From positions 60,312 through 124,311 of the forward strand of contig NW_026971775.1 of the NCBI RefSeq assembly GCF_026151205.1: 64,000 nt of DNA. Direction: 5' to 3'. Below, piece after piece: positions 1 to 11,163 of this stretch (the stretch's first letter is position 1; each line of letters opens with the position of its first letter). Under the pieces are notes generated by a model. It saw only the letters and a list, made by a program, of their open reading frames with translations, did no database searches and was not told the origin of the DNA. The position numbers and the translations under genes are program-made. The stretch comes from Bolinopsis microptera (taxonomy: Eukaryota; Ctenophora; Tentaculata; Lobata; Bolinopsidae).

Positions 1-519
1 TACTAGTTAACATAATAAAACTACTAGTTACCATAGTTACACTACTAATTACCATAGTTACACTACTAGTTACCAAAGTTACACTACTAGTGTCTAGTAA
101 CCATATTTACTCTACTAGTTACCATAGTTACACTATTAGTCACCATAGTAACACTACTAGTTACCATCGTTACACTACTAGTTACCATAGTTACACTACT
201 AGTTACTATAGTTACGCTACTAGTTACCATAGTTACACTACTAGTTACCATAGTTACACTACTATTTACCATAGTTACACCACTAGTTACCATAGTTACA
301 CTACTAGTTACCATAGTTACCATAGTTACACTACTAGTTACCATAGTTACACTACTAGTTACCATAGTTACACTACTAGTTACCATAGTTACACTACTTG
401 TTACCATAGTTACACTACTAGTTACCATAGTTTCACTACTAGTTACCATAGTTACACTACTAGTTACCATTGTTACACTAATAGTTACCATAGTTACACT
501 ACTAGTTACCATAGTTACA
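1..519. repeat. 21-bp minisatellite
   Basis: Tandem copies of a 21-bp unit (ACTACTAGTTACCATAGTTAC and close variants), about 24 units, entering from the left edge of the window. The unit length is a multiple of three and lacks stops in some frames, so both strands show long but meaningless open frames. Related units occur at 38340-38412, 56062-56100, 61208-61372 and 62056-62088, so it is a dispersed family. Confidence 0.95.
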
Positions 520-727
520 GTTGGGCTGAAATAAAATGGAAAAAGTTTAACCATATTGGTGGACATTTTTTTTTCTTCAACGATCTTCCAGCAAGAAGAT
601 TTAAGATGACCGATCGCCAGGACTTTTGTCCTCGAAATGGCTCCTTTTCGTCACCAACTTTGTTCTTATCGGCTAGATAGAGAACTTAGTTTTTGAGTCA
701 TCGACAAACAAATTCCATTTCGTGCAG

Positions 728-1247
728 ATTGGAAATTGTTTGAAGCAACTCTAATACATGAAGTGAACGGGACAGTTATTGGAACAAGAGAAGAAGGTTT
801 GCTCGTTGTAAGTTTAGTAAATAAGACAAGTGGAGAAAAGATGAACGGGACCGTTTGTCCTGGTAACTTTAATTGGTACACTGCTAATACGTTCTGTCGC
901 TACCTTGGAAACGAACAGTGTGGGGCAGCAAACCGAACAATTACTGGAATCTCATTTCCGAGTGAGTTTTTTATTACATTTTTCTTCTGAACATTGATAT
1001 TAAGTTTAAACACGGTACGTGGTAATATTTATATTACGAGGGTTTGTAAACCCAGGTAAATTTTTGCAACCAATAATATAATTCAGGCCGTTTTTATTAC
1101 AACAAACAATAAAGTCAATGATACTGAATGAATTGATCTGCAAAGATATTAACAACAAAGATACAAAATCTGAATGCTTTGTAAACGTTTCAACAGACAG
1201 TTGCAGAAACAATCAGAGTGTGTGGCTGTATTGTACCAACGAAACAG
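728..1247 (+). CDS. SRCR domain exon pair (partial gene or relic)
   Basis: Two exons, 728-965 and 1087-1247, encode a scavenger-receptor cysteine-rich domain, an extracellular ligand-binding fold. The first exon reads GLLVVSLVNKTSGEKMNGTV then CPGNFNWYTANTFCRYLG, matching the SRCR core in which a GTVC strand precedes an AxxxCRxLG helix. The second ends SVWLYCTNETG. Both align with exons 7204-7444 and 7554-7705 of the receptor downstream, and the phases agree: module flanks are phase 1 and the internal intron is phase 2. The internal donor here is the weak GTTTTT at 966, where the other copy has GTGAGT. No signal-peptide exon is visible. It may be a 5' module of the downstream gene, a separate gene, or a decaying copy. 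The direct join 1247 to 6553 is out of phase, so another exon would be needed between them. Confidence 0.6.
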
Positions 1248-1507
1248 GTTATGTACTCCTATTTCATACCATGTGACTTTTCAGATTATGACAGAAGTTA
1301 TAATTAATTCGAATCATGTACTATGTATTAAATCATGTGTATTTTAATATACATACCTTACTCGGGAATATTATAGCGGGTTAATTTATGACTGGGAAAA
1401 TTAATGACCGGAAAAAATATGGCGGACTTTCCCAAAACCCGCCAAATTATCCCGGTCATGTATTTACCGGTGGCCGACCTTTCAAGTTTTTTTTCAGAGG
1501 TCAACAT

Positions 1508-1925
1508 ATTACAATGCTGGCAAGCATTACCGTCGCCCTTATATTCACAATACTATTTACCCCCTATACTAGTATATCCCCTTTATTGTTTTCCAGGCAT
1601 TAAGACTCATCGAAAGTAGTTCAGCAGGCATATTTAAGTTCAAAACATTCTAATTCAATGTTAAAGATGACAGGAATAAGAAATAGTTATGTGGAGGTTT
1701 TTAAGAAATTTGCGCAAAATACGCGCCAGCATGTTATACGAAATTAGGTAAAAACCCCAAAATCGCCATATTCAGGTGCCTTAAAAACCATGTTAAAATT
1801 GAGTTAGAGATCTTTGCAGGGCGTCTAGACCTTGTCCAAATCGACTGTAAAAAAATTGTTGTTTTCAGGAGTATCGGGAAGTGGGTTTTCTGGAACCCCT
1901 GTTTTACAACAGATTGTCGTGAAGC
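1508..1925 (+). repeat. Repeat family A, copy 1
   Basis: About 420 bp running from the GCTGGCAAGCATTACCGT end to the AGATTGTCGTGAAGC end. Other copies are at 1926-2438, 6106-6522 (inverted) and 21741-22164. It is non-coding; short reading frames in it are not conserved between copies. Confidence 0.85.
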
Positions 1926-2438
1926 ATATCACAGTGCTGGCAAGCACGACCGTTGCATTTATTGTGGGTATACTATGTACCCCATTTACTATTATATCCC
2001 CTTTACTATTATACCCCCTTTACTATTAAACCCCCTTTACTATTATACCCCCTTTGGTACACGTTACAAGCCTCTTTCGTGCACGCGAAGCGTGCACTCC
2101 GGCCGCCGCCTCCGGCAGGAGTTTTTCAGGCATTAAGACTCATCAGAAGTCGTTCAGCAAATTTATTTTTAGTTCAAAACATTCTAATTTGATGTCAAAG
2201 ATGACAGGAATAAAAAATAGTTATGTTGAGATTTTTAAGAAATTTGCATAAAATACTCGCCAGCACTGTTATACGAAATTCGGTAAAAAACCCAAAATCG
2301 CCATATTCAGGTGCCTTAAAAACCATTAAAATAGGGCGTCTAGACGTTGACCAAATCGACTGCAAAAAAAAGTTTCAGGTTTCAGGAGCATCGGGAAGTG
2401 GGTTTTCTAGAACCCCTGTTTTACGATAGATTGTCGTT
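1926..2438 (+). repeat. Repeat family A, copy 2
   Basis: Direct neighbour of copy 1, with an extra run of TTTACTATTATACCCCC-type repeats (1979-2055) and a GC-rich insert around 2060-2125 that the other A copies lack. Confidence 0.85.
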
Positions 2439-2455
2439 ATACATACATATTCAGG

Positions 2456-3640
2456 GATAGACGCTTTGCCAGTCAATTGTAGCCTGTATTTAATTGTCCA
2501 TAGATTCAAAAGTATAAAAGATACAGCCATTTCCGACCACAGGTCTTGAAAATAATTGTTTACACTTTAGTTTACATTGAATAAACAAATTATTTGACGT
2601 CATGAACACCCCTTGATGACGTCATCAAGTTAACCGTTTTTAAAACTTGATTTTTGACAAAGTAATAACTTTTAAAAATGATTTTACACCATTAAAAAGT
2701 AATTGTATTCAAAATCTGAGGAAATTTTTACCTTAGATAATTGTTCAAGCATTCTGAAAATCTACCGGAAAGTTTTTCTAGCTTGCTCCTTCATAAAGAT
2801 ATTCGTCATTGAAGTTTGTGCTTTTTTGAAGAATTATTTTATAAAAACGTCAATTTTGCGATTTAGTATTCTCTGGTGTTGGGCCATGCCTTGGGTTGTG
2901 GAGCTCAGTTCTGCTTCCTAAAAGTATAAATTGTGCATTAGGCTGGTTTTAAAGTTAAAAATCGAAAAGTTGCACACGTGGGGACACGCCCAAATTGATA
3001 GAAAATTGCTAAAATCACTGAAAATTGCTGTTTTCGTCATTTTCTGTCAACTTTAGAGTGCCGTTGTGATTACAGTTCTTCTTGAAATACTTTGAATCTT
3101 TGCATGCTTATCAAATTATGTATAAACCAATTACATGCAAAAATTTACGGCGATTCAATATTGGATGCGCACGCAACGTCCGCTCAAAGTTTGCACGTGC
3201 GAAAGGTGAGAATTTTGCTCATTCGTGATTTCCAAGAAATTCTGCTTTGCCACGACAGTTTAATGTCAATATAAATAAATTTAATGCCAACTTGAATGAG
3301 TATTAAGTGGCATATTCAGTCATTGATCGACCGATATGCTTACCTAAACACAAGGAAATGTTTTTAAAGGAAAAATTTCGAAATTGTTGAAACTTCCTCC
3401 TTATTAATGAAGATATCAGTTTATATTTCGACTTTATAAAGTACCCTGACATTATAATCAAAAAGAGATGATATTTGACCAAAACCCATAATCATGGGTA
3501 GAGTGGACCGCTGCCAGTGTCTCTCTTTCCCAAACAAAAGGAAATGATATTAATTTGATTGACCGTTCTCAAATGCAAAATGATACCGAGAATGAAATCG
3601 GTCGCTCGCTTTTCCCATTCATTTACAATTGTAATAGAGT
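2456..3640 (+). repeat. Repeat family B, copy 1
   Basis: About 1.2 kb non-coding repeat beginning TAGACGCTTTGCCAGTCAAT and ending in GAAATCGGTCGCTCGCTTTT. Its landmarks recur in order in the copies at 3853-5013 and 22193-23345: TTGATGACGTCATCAA near 2613, TTGCACACGTGGGGACACGC near 2971 and a GAATGAAATCGGTCGC end. Confidence 0.85.
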
Positions 3641-3852
3641 AATAGATTAAAAAGAACTACCCAAAGGCAGCTGTACTCGGCAATAAAGATTCAATAAACT
3701 TCAGCTAATTCAATAAGTAATAACTACCACCCTTACCCCGAAATACTAGGTATCGACCCGAACGCAACCCAAAGAGATTTTTACAGCATCTGATTGATGT
3801 ACCTAATCAATCGAAACTTATTACAATTCGTAAGCCGTGAATGATGTATATG

Positions 3853-5013
3853 ATGTATAGACGCTTTGGCAGTCAATTGTAGCCTACATTTAAGTGTCCG
3901 TAGATCCAAAAGTATAAACGATACAGTCATCTCGAACCACAGGTTTTAAAGATAATCGTTTAAACTTTAGTTTACATTGTATTGAAAAATAATTTAACGT
4001 CATCATCATCACTTGATGACGTCATCAAATTAAGTGTTTTTAAAACTTGATTTTTGACAAAGTAATCATTTTTCAAATCGATTTTACACCATTAAGGAGT
4101 AATTATATTCAAAATCTGAGGACATTTTCATCTTAGATAATTGTTCAAGCATTCCGAAAATCTACCGGAAAAGTTTCCTACCTTGCTCCTTCATAAAGAT
4201 ATTTGCTATTGAAGTTAGTGCTTTTTTAAAGAATAATTTTATAAAAACACAAAAGTTGTGAATTAGTATTCTCTGGTGTTGGGCCATCCCTTGGGTTGTG
4301 GAGCTCAATTTTGCTTCTTAAAGGTGTAAATTGTGTTATAGGCTAGTTTTAAAGTTAAAAATCAAAAAGTTGCACACGTGGGGACACGCCCAAATTGATT
4401 TAAAATAGCTAAAATCACTAAAAATTTTGATTTTCACGATTTTTATCAATTTTGGAGTCCCCTTGTGATCCAAGTTCTTTTTGAAATCTTCTGAAACTTT
4501 TCATGCTTATCAAACTATATATTAAATACCACTATGCAAAAATTTACGGTGATTCAATATTGTATGCGCATGCAACGTCCGCTCAAAGATTGCACGTGCG
4601 AAAGGTGAGAATTTTGCCCATTCGTGATTTCGAATATTTTTTGCTTTCCACGATATTTAAATGGCATTATATATGAATTTAATGCCAACTTGAATGAGTA
4701 AAAAGTGCCATATTCAGTCGGTTATCGACAAATATACCTACCTAAACACAAGGAAACGTTTTCAAAGGCAGAATTTCGAAATCGTTGAAATTACCTCCTT
4801 ATTAATGAAGTTTCGACTGTGTAAATTATTCTGACATTATAATCAAAATGAGATGATATTTGACCAAAACCCATAATCATGGGTAGAGTGTACCGCTGCC
4901 AGTGTCTCTCTTTTCAAAACAAAAGGAAATGATATTAATTTGAGGAACCGTCCGCTAATGCAAATTGAAACCGAGAATGAAATCGGTCGCTCACTTTTCC
5001 GATCCCATTTAAT
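3853..5013 (+). repeat. Repeat family B, copy 2
   Basis: Second full-length copy in direct orientation, separated from copy 1 by about 200 bp of unrelated sequence (3641-3852). No coding potential. Confidence 0.85.
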
Positions 5014-5361
5014 AATGAATAAGCTTTATTACAACTAGCAGGAACCCGTCTAACCCTAAAGTGGTGTCAAGACTCAAGAGACTAAAATAATTATTACCTA
5101 TTTAATTCGCGTTTTTGACACCACTTGGGGGTCCAAATTTTGGGCTCTAAAACTCCTATTTCTTGGTCAATTTTTTATTTTTTCATGCTGATTTGAAGGC
5201 CATTAAAGCATTTGACCCAGTCAAAAAAGTTTCAGTTGTATATCTTTTACGGTTTTTGCGGAAAGTCGTGTTAAAGTTGATGCCGTGGTGTCAGTAAAAT
5301 GGTACAGATATATATGTATATATATATATCGTCTCGCTTTATATATAGTAAGATTCGTAAG
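5014..5361. other. Unassigned spacer between B copies
   Basis: AT-rich sequence with no recognisable gene. It contains a TATATATG/TATATATA tract at about 5308-5345 and no match to families A or B that I can see. Confidence 0.5.
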
Positions 5362-5745
5362 CCGTGAATGAATGGGAAAAGCGAGCGACCGATTTCATTC
5401 TCGGTTTCAATTTGCATTAGCGAGCGACCGCGATTTCATTCTCGGTATCACGTTTCCTTGTGTTTAGGTATGCATATCTGTCGATAACAGACTGAATATG
5501 GCATTAAATTTACATATAATGCCATTTAAATATCGTGGGAAAGCAGAATATATTTGAAATCACGAATGAGCAAAATTCTCACCTTTCGCACGTGCAAACT
5601 TTGACGGATGTTACTCGTCTAAATTTCTTCGAAGTAGCGCGCGCCGCTTTCTTCTCGACGGCAAGTGCTACGAAGCTAGTAGCGCGCGCCGGGCCAGATC
5701 ATTAACAATGGTCAAGTGCAAACTTTGAGCGGACGTTGCAACTTA
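5362..5745 (-). repeat. Repeat family B, truncated inverted copy
   Basis: Inverted 3' part of family B: GAATGGGAAAAGCGAGCGAC at 5370 through the TTCGCACGTGCAAACTTTGA region at 5585-5610. A GC-rich insert of about 110 bp containing two GTAGCGCGCGCCG motifs (5633-5695) splits it before the last family B piece at 5715-5745. Confidence 0.75.
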
Positions 5746-5759
5746 CTATAAACAAGAAA

Positions 5760-6100
5760 ATAATTTAACTGAGAATGGTATATCTGAAGATATACCATTT
5801 GGGTTGGCTAAAGTCTATAAAATGTGTATAGATATACCGGTTTTATAGAAGATACGTTTCTTGAAGGTGGTATATCTGCAGATATACCATTTTGTTTTCA
5901 TGATCGTTAAAAGCTAAAATGGTATATTGTAACGTATACCAGTTTTGGAAAAATAAAATTTCACTTTTTTTCAAAAATTTCTTCAAAATTGTTCAAAAAA
6001 AGTTCCAAAGATGCACCTTTTCACCCTGAAGACTATGTGCTACCTGCGCAAAATTGGTATATGTTCAGATATACCAGTTTTGCATGTGGTCCCTCATATA
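5760..6100. repeat. Cluster of GGTATATC hairpins
   Basis: At least three near-perfect palindromes of the form GGTATATCTGNAGATATACC, at about 5777, 5872 and 6056, plus weaker ones at 5838 and 5919, at irregular spacing. They lie in the spacer of the A/B foldback. No gene is visible. Confidence 0.7.
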
Positions 6101-6105
6101 TATCA

Positions 6106-6522
6106 CGACAATCTGTTGTAAAACAAGGGTTCCAGAAACTAAACCCACTTCCCGATACTCCTGAAACTTGAAATTTTTTAACAGTCGATTTGGTCAACGT
6201 CAAGACGCCCTGCAAAATTTCAGATCTAGCTAACTCAATTTTAACATGGTTTTTGAGGCACCCGAAGATGGCGATTTTGGGATTTTACCTAATTTTGTAT
6301 AACATGCTGGTCCGTATTTTGTATTTTGCGCAAATTTCTTAAAAACCTCCACATAACTATTTTTTATTACTGTCATCTTTAACACTGAATTAGAATGTTT
6401 TGAACTTAAATATACCTGCTGAACTACTTTCGATGAGTCTTAATGTCTGGAAAACAATAAAGTCTGGAAAACAATAAAGAATATAATGGCAACGGTAATG
6501 CTTGCCAGCATTGTGATATAAG
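6106..6522 (-). repeat. Repeat family A, inverted copy
   Basis: Inverted counterpart of copies 1 and 2, ending in ACGGTAATGCTTGCCAGCAT. It stops about 30 bp before the first recognised exon of the receptor gene at 6553. Confidence 0.85.
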
Positions 6523-6552
6523 GTCCGTGTTGCTCAACACATTTCATTCCAG

Positions 6553-6989
6553 TTATATAACTTACAAATCAACAGATAAGTGGAGCCCTGTTGTTGATAA
6601 CGAACGTATCACTGCTGATCTGGATACTTCTTACCTGCACCTTAGAACTATCAGCACTGTGGGTAGTTGGGAGCGTATAGTGATATCTTTCTTTAGTGAG
6701 GGAGGAAGCGGAGGAAGTATTGGTATCAGTACTCCTGACAACTATTTTCTCTTCTCTTGTCAGATACGCAACGCTCGCTTCGAGAGTCTAGTACCTGCAG
6801 ATACAGATAAACACTGGGTAGTAGAGAGACGTGGCTACGGGATCATAGTATATTGTAATGGAAAACAGGTACTCAACATAACAGCATCATTTGAAACGTG
6901 TAGTGATGTAAGATGGAACACTGTTTGGGGAAGAGAAGTGAGCAGAATGGAGCTTAGAACATCCAACGTTACCTCTTATTATAATATAG
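6553..6989 (+). CDS. Receptor exon 1: N-terminal extracellular domain
   Basis: About 145 residues forming one domain. Landmarks are the stretch WERIVISFF, then DTDKHWVVERRGYGIIVYCN, GKQVLN, the Cys in ETCSDVRW, and a closing VSRMELRTSNVTSYY. The alternating hydrophobic pattern suggests an all-beta extracellular fold. The W...G..I.CNG.VL...C...W pattern resembles a domain common in secreted and membrane proteins of early animals, loosely like the farnesoic-acid methyltransferase-like domain, but I do not assign a family. Acceptor TTTCATTCCAG ends at 6552; donor GTGAGT is at 6990 (phase 1). Confidence 0.75.
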
Positions 6990-9900
6990 GTGAGTGCTTT
7001 GGTAGTATAGTACAGAAGTGGGTGACAATGTAATTATTTTAAGAAGTGTAGTTGAATTTCTATTTTAGACATTGTTTGATCCGATACTGCAATCCATTGT
7101 ATCATTAAACCAGTCATGGGAGGATCAATGAATGTTGAATGAGGGTAAATTCGCTTTTTTAAAAAATATGATTCTTCACTAACTGCTATCATAATCGTTT
7201 CAGAGCGTGTATGGGAGTTAGAGAGAGCATCTCCTATCAACATGGTGACTGGAACGAAAAGACTTAATGATAGCGGGGGTCTTTTGGTCGCAACATTTTT
7301 TAACAAGCAAACTGGTAAGGTGAAAAATGGAACAGTTTGCAAGGAAGCGTTTAACTGGTATTCGGCACAGCTTTTTTGCCGGTCAATTGGACATCACTTC
7401 TCAGACTGGGGAAGTTACCCGAGAAACATGAAATATGTTCCTGAGTGAGTTTCATCTATATGTCAACATTTTAGTTTCTGTTGCAATGGAAATTCTGTAT
7501 TTTTACTATTTTGAACATCCGAAAATTCCACTCCCAACCATTTATTCATTCAGGGATTGGCTGAAACGAACTGACATGTCAATAGTAATGGGTGACGTAA
7601 GCTATAAAGAGAATGATATTGACATATCAGATTGCGATTACCGCATTTTGAAACGCAATTGTCAGCATGAGGACAATATTTGGCTCCACTGCTTTAGTAA
7701 TACAGGTATAGTTAACCTTAAAAAGTTATAAGCTTAAACTTATCAATAAACTTTCTAATTAAGTTACGATTTATTTCATTACACAATTAGTACTAAATAG
7801 CCCGTATAAGCGCTACGACATGAAAATAAAATAATAGGGCATTAGCTGATGGATTTTCGTTTTCGATCTATTTTTCAAAATAACAACATTCCACTGTTCA
7901 GGATGTGTCGACGAAATTTTGCAGCAATCAAACGAAAATTGTACTGTGACTAATATCGGCGGATTTTTGAGATACTTGTGTTATGATGAGAGTAGAAAAG
8001 AGTACTTTCACAAGTGTGCTTATTCGAAAACCACCTATTATGTAACAGGCACTGCAGAGAGTAACACACTCTTTAGTGTCTCTACTGTCTGTAAAAATGA
8101 CCCGTATGGTTATCAGGCATGTGGTTTTTATACGAAAATAAACTTACAGAACATTTATTTCTGCGGAGGTTATTTTAGGAATGATACAAATCTAGAAGTA
8201 CAGCAGTTTGTAGAGTGTGACCAGAACTGTAGAAGAAATTCTGGCGAGGAATCATCACAGAGCTCCATCGACGGGAACAACAAATTGCCGTGTAACGACA
8301 AATGCAAAGTTGGCGACTGTAAGGATGAGAGTGTATGTGAGGGTCACACATACGGAGTTTATTGTGTTAGTTATTTTGGAAATCGTTATATACCTGTATC
8401 CTGGGTTTGTGACGGAGCTGCTCATTGTGATAACGGGGAGGATGAGAAGCACTGTAACAACACCACATTACCAACCTGTATACATTATGCTGTGAAAGTG
8501 CAGCAGGGAAAGGACATTACAGTCCCCATATTTAACTACACCAGGTGTAGTGTATTTGATATCAGTGGTAAATACTCGTACGATAACACATATCCGTACC
8601 GGCACATAAGACGTTATTCGTACTGTTACGGATATCTAGACCAGACAAATTGCACTGATGTAAACAGAGTGGGTGGTTACTGTTTGATCAATGGTTTCAT
8701 GTCGAGTATATCAAAGTACGTGTTCTGTGGAAGTGAATTTAAGCTGATCAATGAAAAGATTAGTCTCTGTGACGATAATCTAGAAAACGATTGTAGGTCA
8801 ATATCTGCGGACTGTGTTGTTCACAAGCACAAACTCTGTGATGGAGTTAGTGACTGTGAAGATAATAGTGATGAGACCCTTGACATATGCCACCTAACAA
8901 CAGTGGGATTCTTCAACTGTATTCGTAGTTTTGGTGGCGATAGAAATATAACAATACCCATAAAATGGATAATGGACAACCAAACCGATTGTCTCAATGG
9001 AAAAGATGAAAAAAGAAACCTTTGGAAATATTGTGGAGAGAAAAATGATTTGACTTATAGAGTTGTCTTAGGAGACAAAACCTGCCAGGATATTTTGTTT
9101 TGTCCTGGAGATTCCGATCAAGGCTATGTTGATTTTGACTTTCTTTGTGATGGTGTAAACTCTTGTGAGATTGAAAATGAGGTCTGCAGAATTTCGCGAG
9201 ATTTCCCAAGTATCAATACGACTGCTGTGAATGAAAGATGTGCTGGACGAGATTTATGCAAATCATTGGACTCTAAAAATTTAACATGTCATATACGGGA
9301 ATATCAGGGGCCAGCAGGATCTGCTTTCGGTGTCAATATAATGCTCAATGTGCCGTCCTTTCAAGTAGACTGCAATAGTCTTTTCGGTGAATATTATGTG
9401 TTTATCAGTTGCTTGGGTTTATGCTTAAACTCCACGTGTCCTATCCAAGACACTTTTCTAGAACATGATTCATGTCGTGGTCAGTATCCTGACCGAGTCA
9501 AAACTCTGGCAAACAACAATAAACTGACTTTTGTGACAATGTCCGATGTAGGTGAATATGAAAATACAATTTTCCAATGTAAGAATACTAAATGTTTAAA
9601 GTACAGCCAAGTTTGCGACCTTGTTGATGACTGTGGTGACATGTCGGATGAACGAAACTGTACAAATCATATAGTTTGTGAGAATACAAACAACCGGACA
9701 GATCAAGTAAAAGAGCACTTGATATCTCATTCTCAGAAGTGTGATGGTAGATTTGATTGTTTTGATCTTTCAGATGAATGCAATCTAGAGTGTGGCAAAG
9801 AAATCCTCCAAAACTGGTTCTTGAAACTTTATTGCTGGTTGTTGGGCCTCTTAGCAGCAATTTTTAATATCATCACCGTGTGCAAAGTAGCGAGTTGTAT

Positions 9901-11098
9901 TAAAGACTCTGAAACAAGAAGCAATCTATACACTACAGTACTAATTTGTGTAATCGGAATGGGTGATTTCCTTATAGGTGTCTACTTGATCGTACTATCA
10001 GTATTCGACAGCATTATTTTCGGAGAGGATTATTGCAGGAAGCAAGCTGAGTGGTTATCAGGAAATTCTTGTTCTGTTCTTGGAGTTATCAGCACTGCTG
10101 GATCACAACTTTCTTTATTTTCGATGACTCTTTTAAGTTTGATCAGGATGTGGGGAATTCTGAACAGCTCTCTTAGAATGAGCGTTCCAGCCCGTGTCAA
10201 TAAAAGAGCAATAGCAAAAGGTATTGGGATCGTTATTGGAATCGTTACTGCTTCGCTATCAGTGGCAATCATACCATTGGTCCCCGCCTTAGAGGACTAC
10301 TTTGTGCAAGGTTTCTTCTATGATCCACTCTACAAGCTATTTATCGGATTCCCGAACAAAATCAAGCATATTAAAATTCTTCAAGCATACTACAAAACTG
10401 ACAATTTGTTGGCAAATACAACTTGGGCTAAGATTGGCGAGAAAGTTGATGGAATGTTCAACCAAAGCTTGAGTAGAAGTGCAGTTCACTTTTATGGAAA
10501 TGATGGTGTGTGCCTCTTCAAATATTTTGTTCGAAGTGACGATCCTAGAAGAAACCGTATAACATCGGATTTAAAAACAGACATGAACGACGTGAAAGGA
10601 AATATGATAGTCTGGCTTATGCTGGGAGTCAATCTTTTCTGCTTTGTGGTGATAACTGTGTCTTATTTGATGATCAATATTATATCTCGGAAATCATCAA
10701 GGAATTCTGGGCAAAATAGCAATCCAGATGCTGTCCGCAGAAACCGAGCAATACAGACCAGGATTGCGCTGGTCATAGCCACAGATTTCGCCTCTTGGGT
10801 TCCATTTATAATCATCAGTGGGCTCCACAATCTCGAAACAATTGATGCTACAGATTGGTACGTGAGCTTCGCTATGATAGTACTACCCCTCAATTCGGTC
10901 ATAAACCCTTTACTATATAATAACACTCTCAGAGAGTTGTTTGGTGAAGCTTTCAGAAATTTTGCTGCTAGATGTTCGAGAGGCGCTACATCTTTAAGAT
11001 TGCAACTGCAAGTTACTGCAGTAGAAATGGGAGATCAAATTGAGGGAGCATCGCAAGTAAGAGCAAACGAAGATATCGTCGTGGAAACGCCAATTTAG
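6553..11098 (+). CDS. SRCR/LDLa seven-helix receptor, four 3' exons
   Basis: Cell-surface receptor predicted to bind an extracellular ligand and signal through a G protein. Exons are 6553-6989, 7204-7444, 7554-7705 and 7902-11098, ending at a TAG stop. Introns are GT-AG in phases 1, 2 and 1, and the joined frame is open for about 1341 codons. Order: a W/C-rich extracellular domain, an SRCR domain, a Cys-rich segment, about six LDLa repeats, then seven helices. The first codon is incomplete (phase 2 start), so a signal-peptide exon must lie upstream, probably before or within the repeats at 1248-6552. The terminal exon carries the 7TM part unspliced. It resembles invertebrate LDLa-containing LGR/GRL101-type receptors but has no leucine-rich repeats. 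Ligand unknown. Confidence 0.88.
7204..7705 (+). CDS. Receptor exons 2-3: SRCR domain
   Basis: Exons 7204-7444 and 7554-7705 join in phase 2. Reading: SGGLLVATFFNKQTGKVKNG, TVCKEAFNWYSAQLFCRSIG, then a second half with DISDCDYRILKRNC and NIWLHCFSNTG. This matches the SRCR pattern of six or so Cys with the conserved GTVC and xFCRxxG elements. The module is flanked by phase-1 introns, so it can be inserted or duplicated without breaking the frame. It is paralogous to 728-1247. Confidence 0.8.
7902..11098 (+). CDS. Receptor exon 4: LDLa repeats and 7TM domain
   Basis: LDLa-type repeats are seen at about 8284-8457 (VCDGAAHCDNGEDEKHC), 8812-8890 (LCDGVSDCEDNSDE), 8950-9033 (degenerate), 9137-9186, 9568-9661 (VCDLVDDCGDMSDERNC) and 9733-9782 (KCDGRFDCFDLSDEC). 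The CDG...C...SDE calcium-binding pattern is clear in most. Helices: TM1 about 9820-9890, TM2 9928-10005, TM3 10070-10150, TM4 10210-10290, TM5 10604-10685, TM6 10756-10830 and TM7 10857-10920. TM6 has ATDFASWVPF and TM7 has LPLNSVINPLLY, as in LGR-type receptors. The DRY motif is replaced by LIRMW. The TM4-TM5 segment is unusually long (about 105 residues). The frame continues upstream of 7919 through the acceptor at 7901, so no start codon should be placed in this exon. Confidence 0.9.
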
Positions 11099-11163
11099 AT
11101 GGAATCATAGACCTACTAATTATAAGGTGAGATTCTACAGATTTACATAAAATGCTTTATTAA

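Larger units (their letters stand above)
1508..6522. mobile_element. Composite non-coding foldback element (families A and B)
   Basis: The segment has the order A-A-B-B-spacer-B'-A', where primes mark inverted copies, so its two ends are inverted copies of each other. The outer ends share a GCTGGCAAGCATTACCGT-type terminus (left near 1515, right near 6505). No coding frame is recognisable. It lies between the two SRCR modules. The same A-B pair recurs at 21741-23520, so this is a mobile or repeated family. Target-site duplications could not be recognised because the copies are diverged and nested. Confidence 0.7.

Noticed and set aside
87-680. TTSYHSY and VTSSVTM repeat proteins at the left edge
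   Set aside because: Minisatellite with a 21-bp period; frames run into unrelated sequence with no domain.
7919-11098. Single-exon gene starting at 7919
   Set aside because: The codon there is TTG and the frame is continuous with an acceptor at 7901 and in-phase upstream exons.
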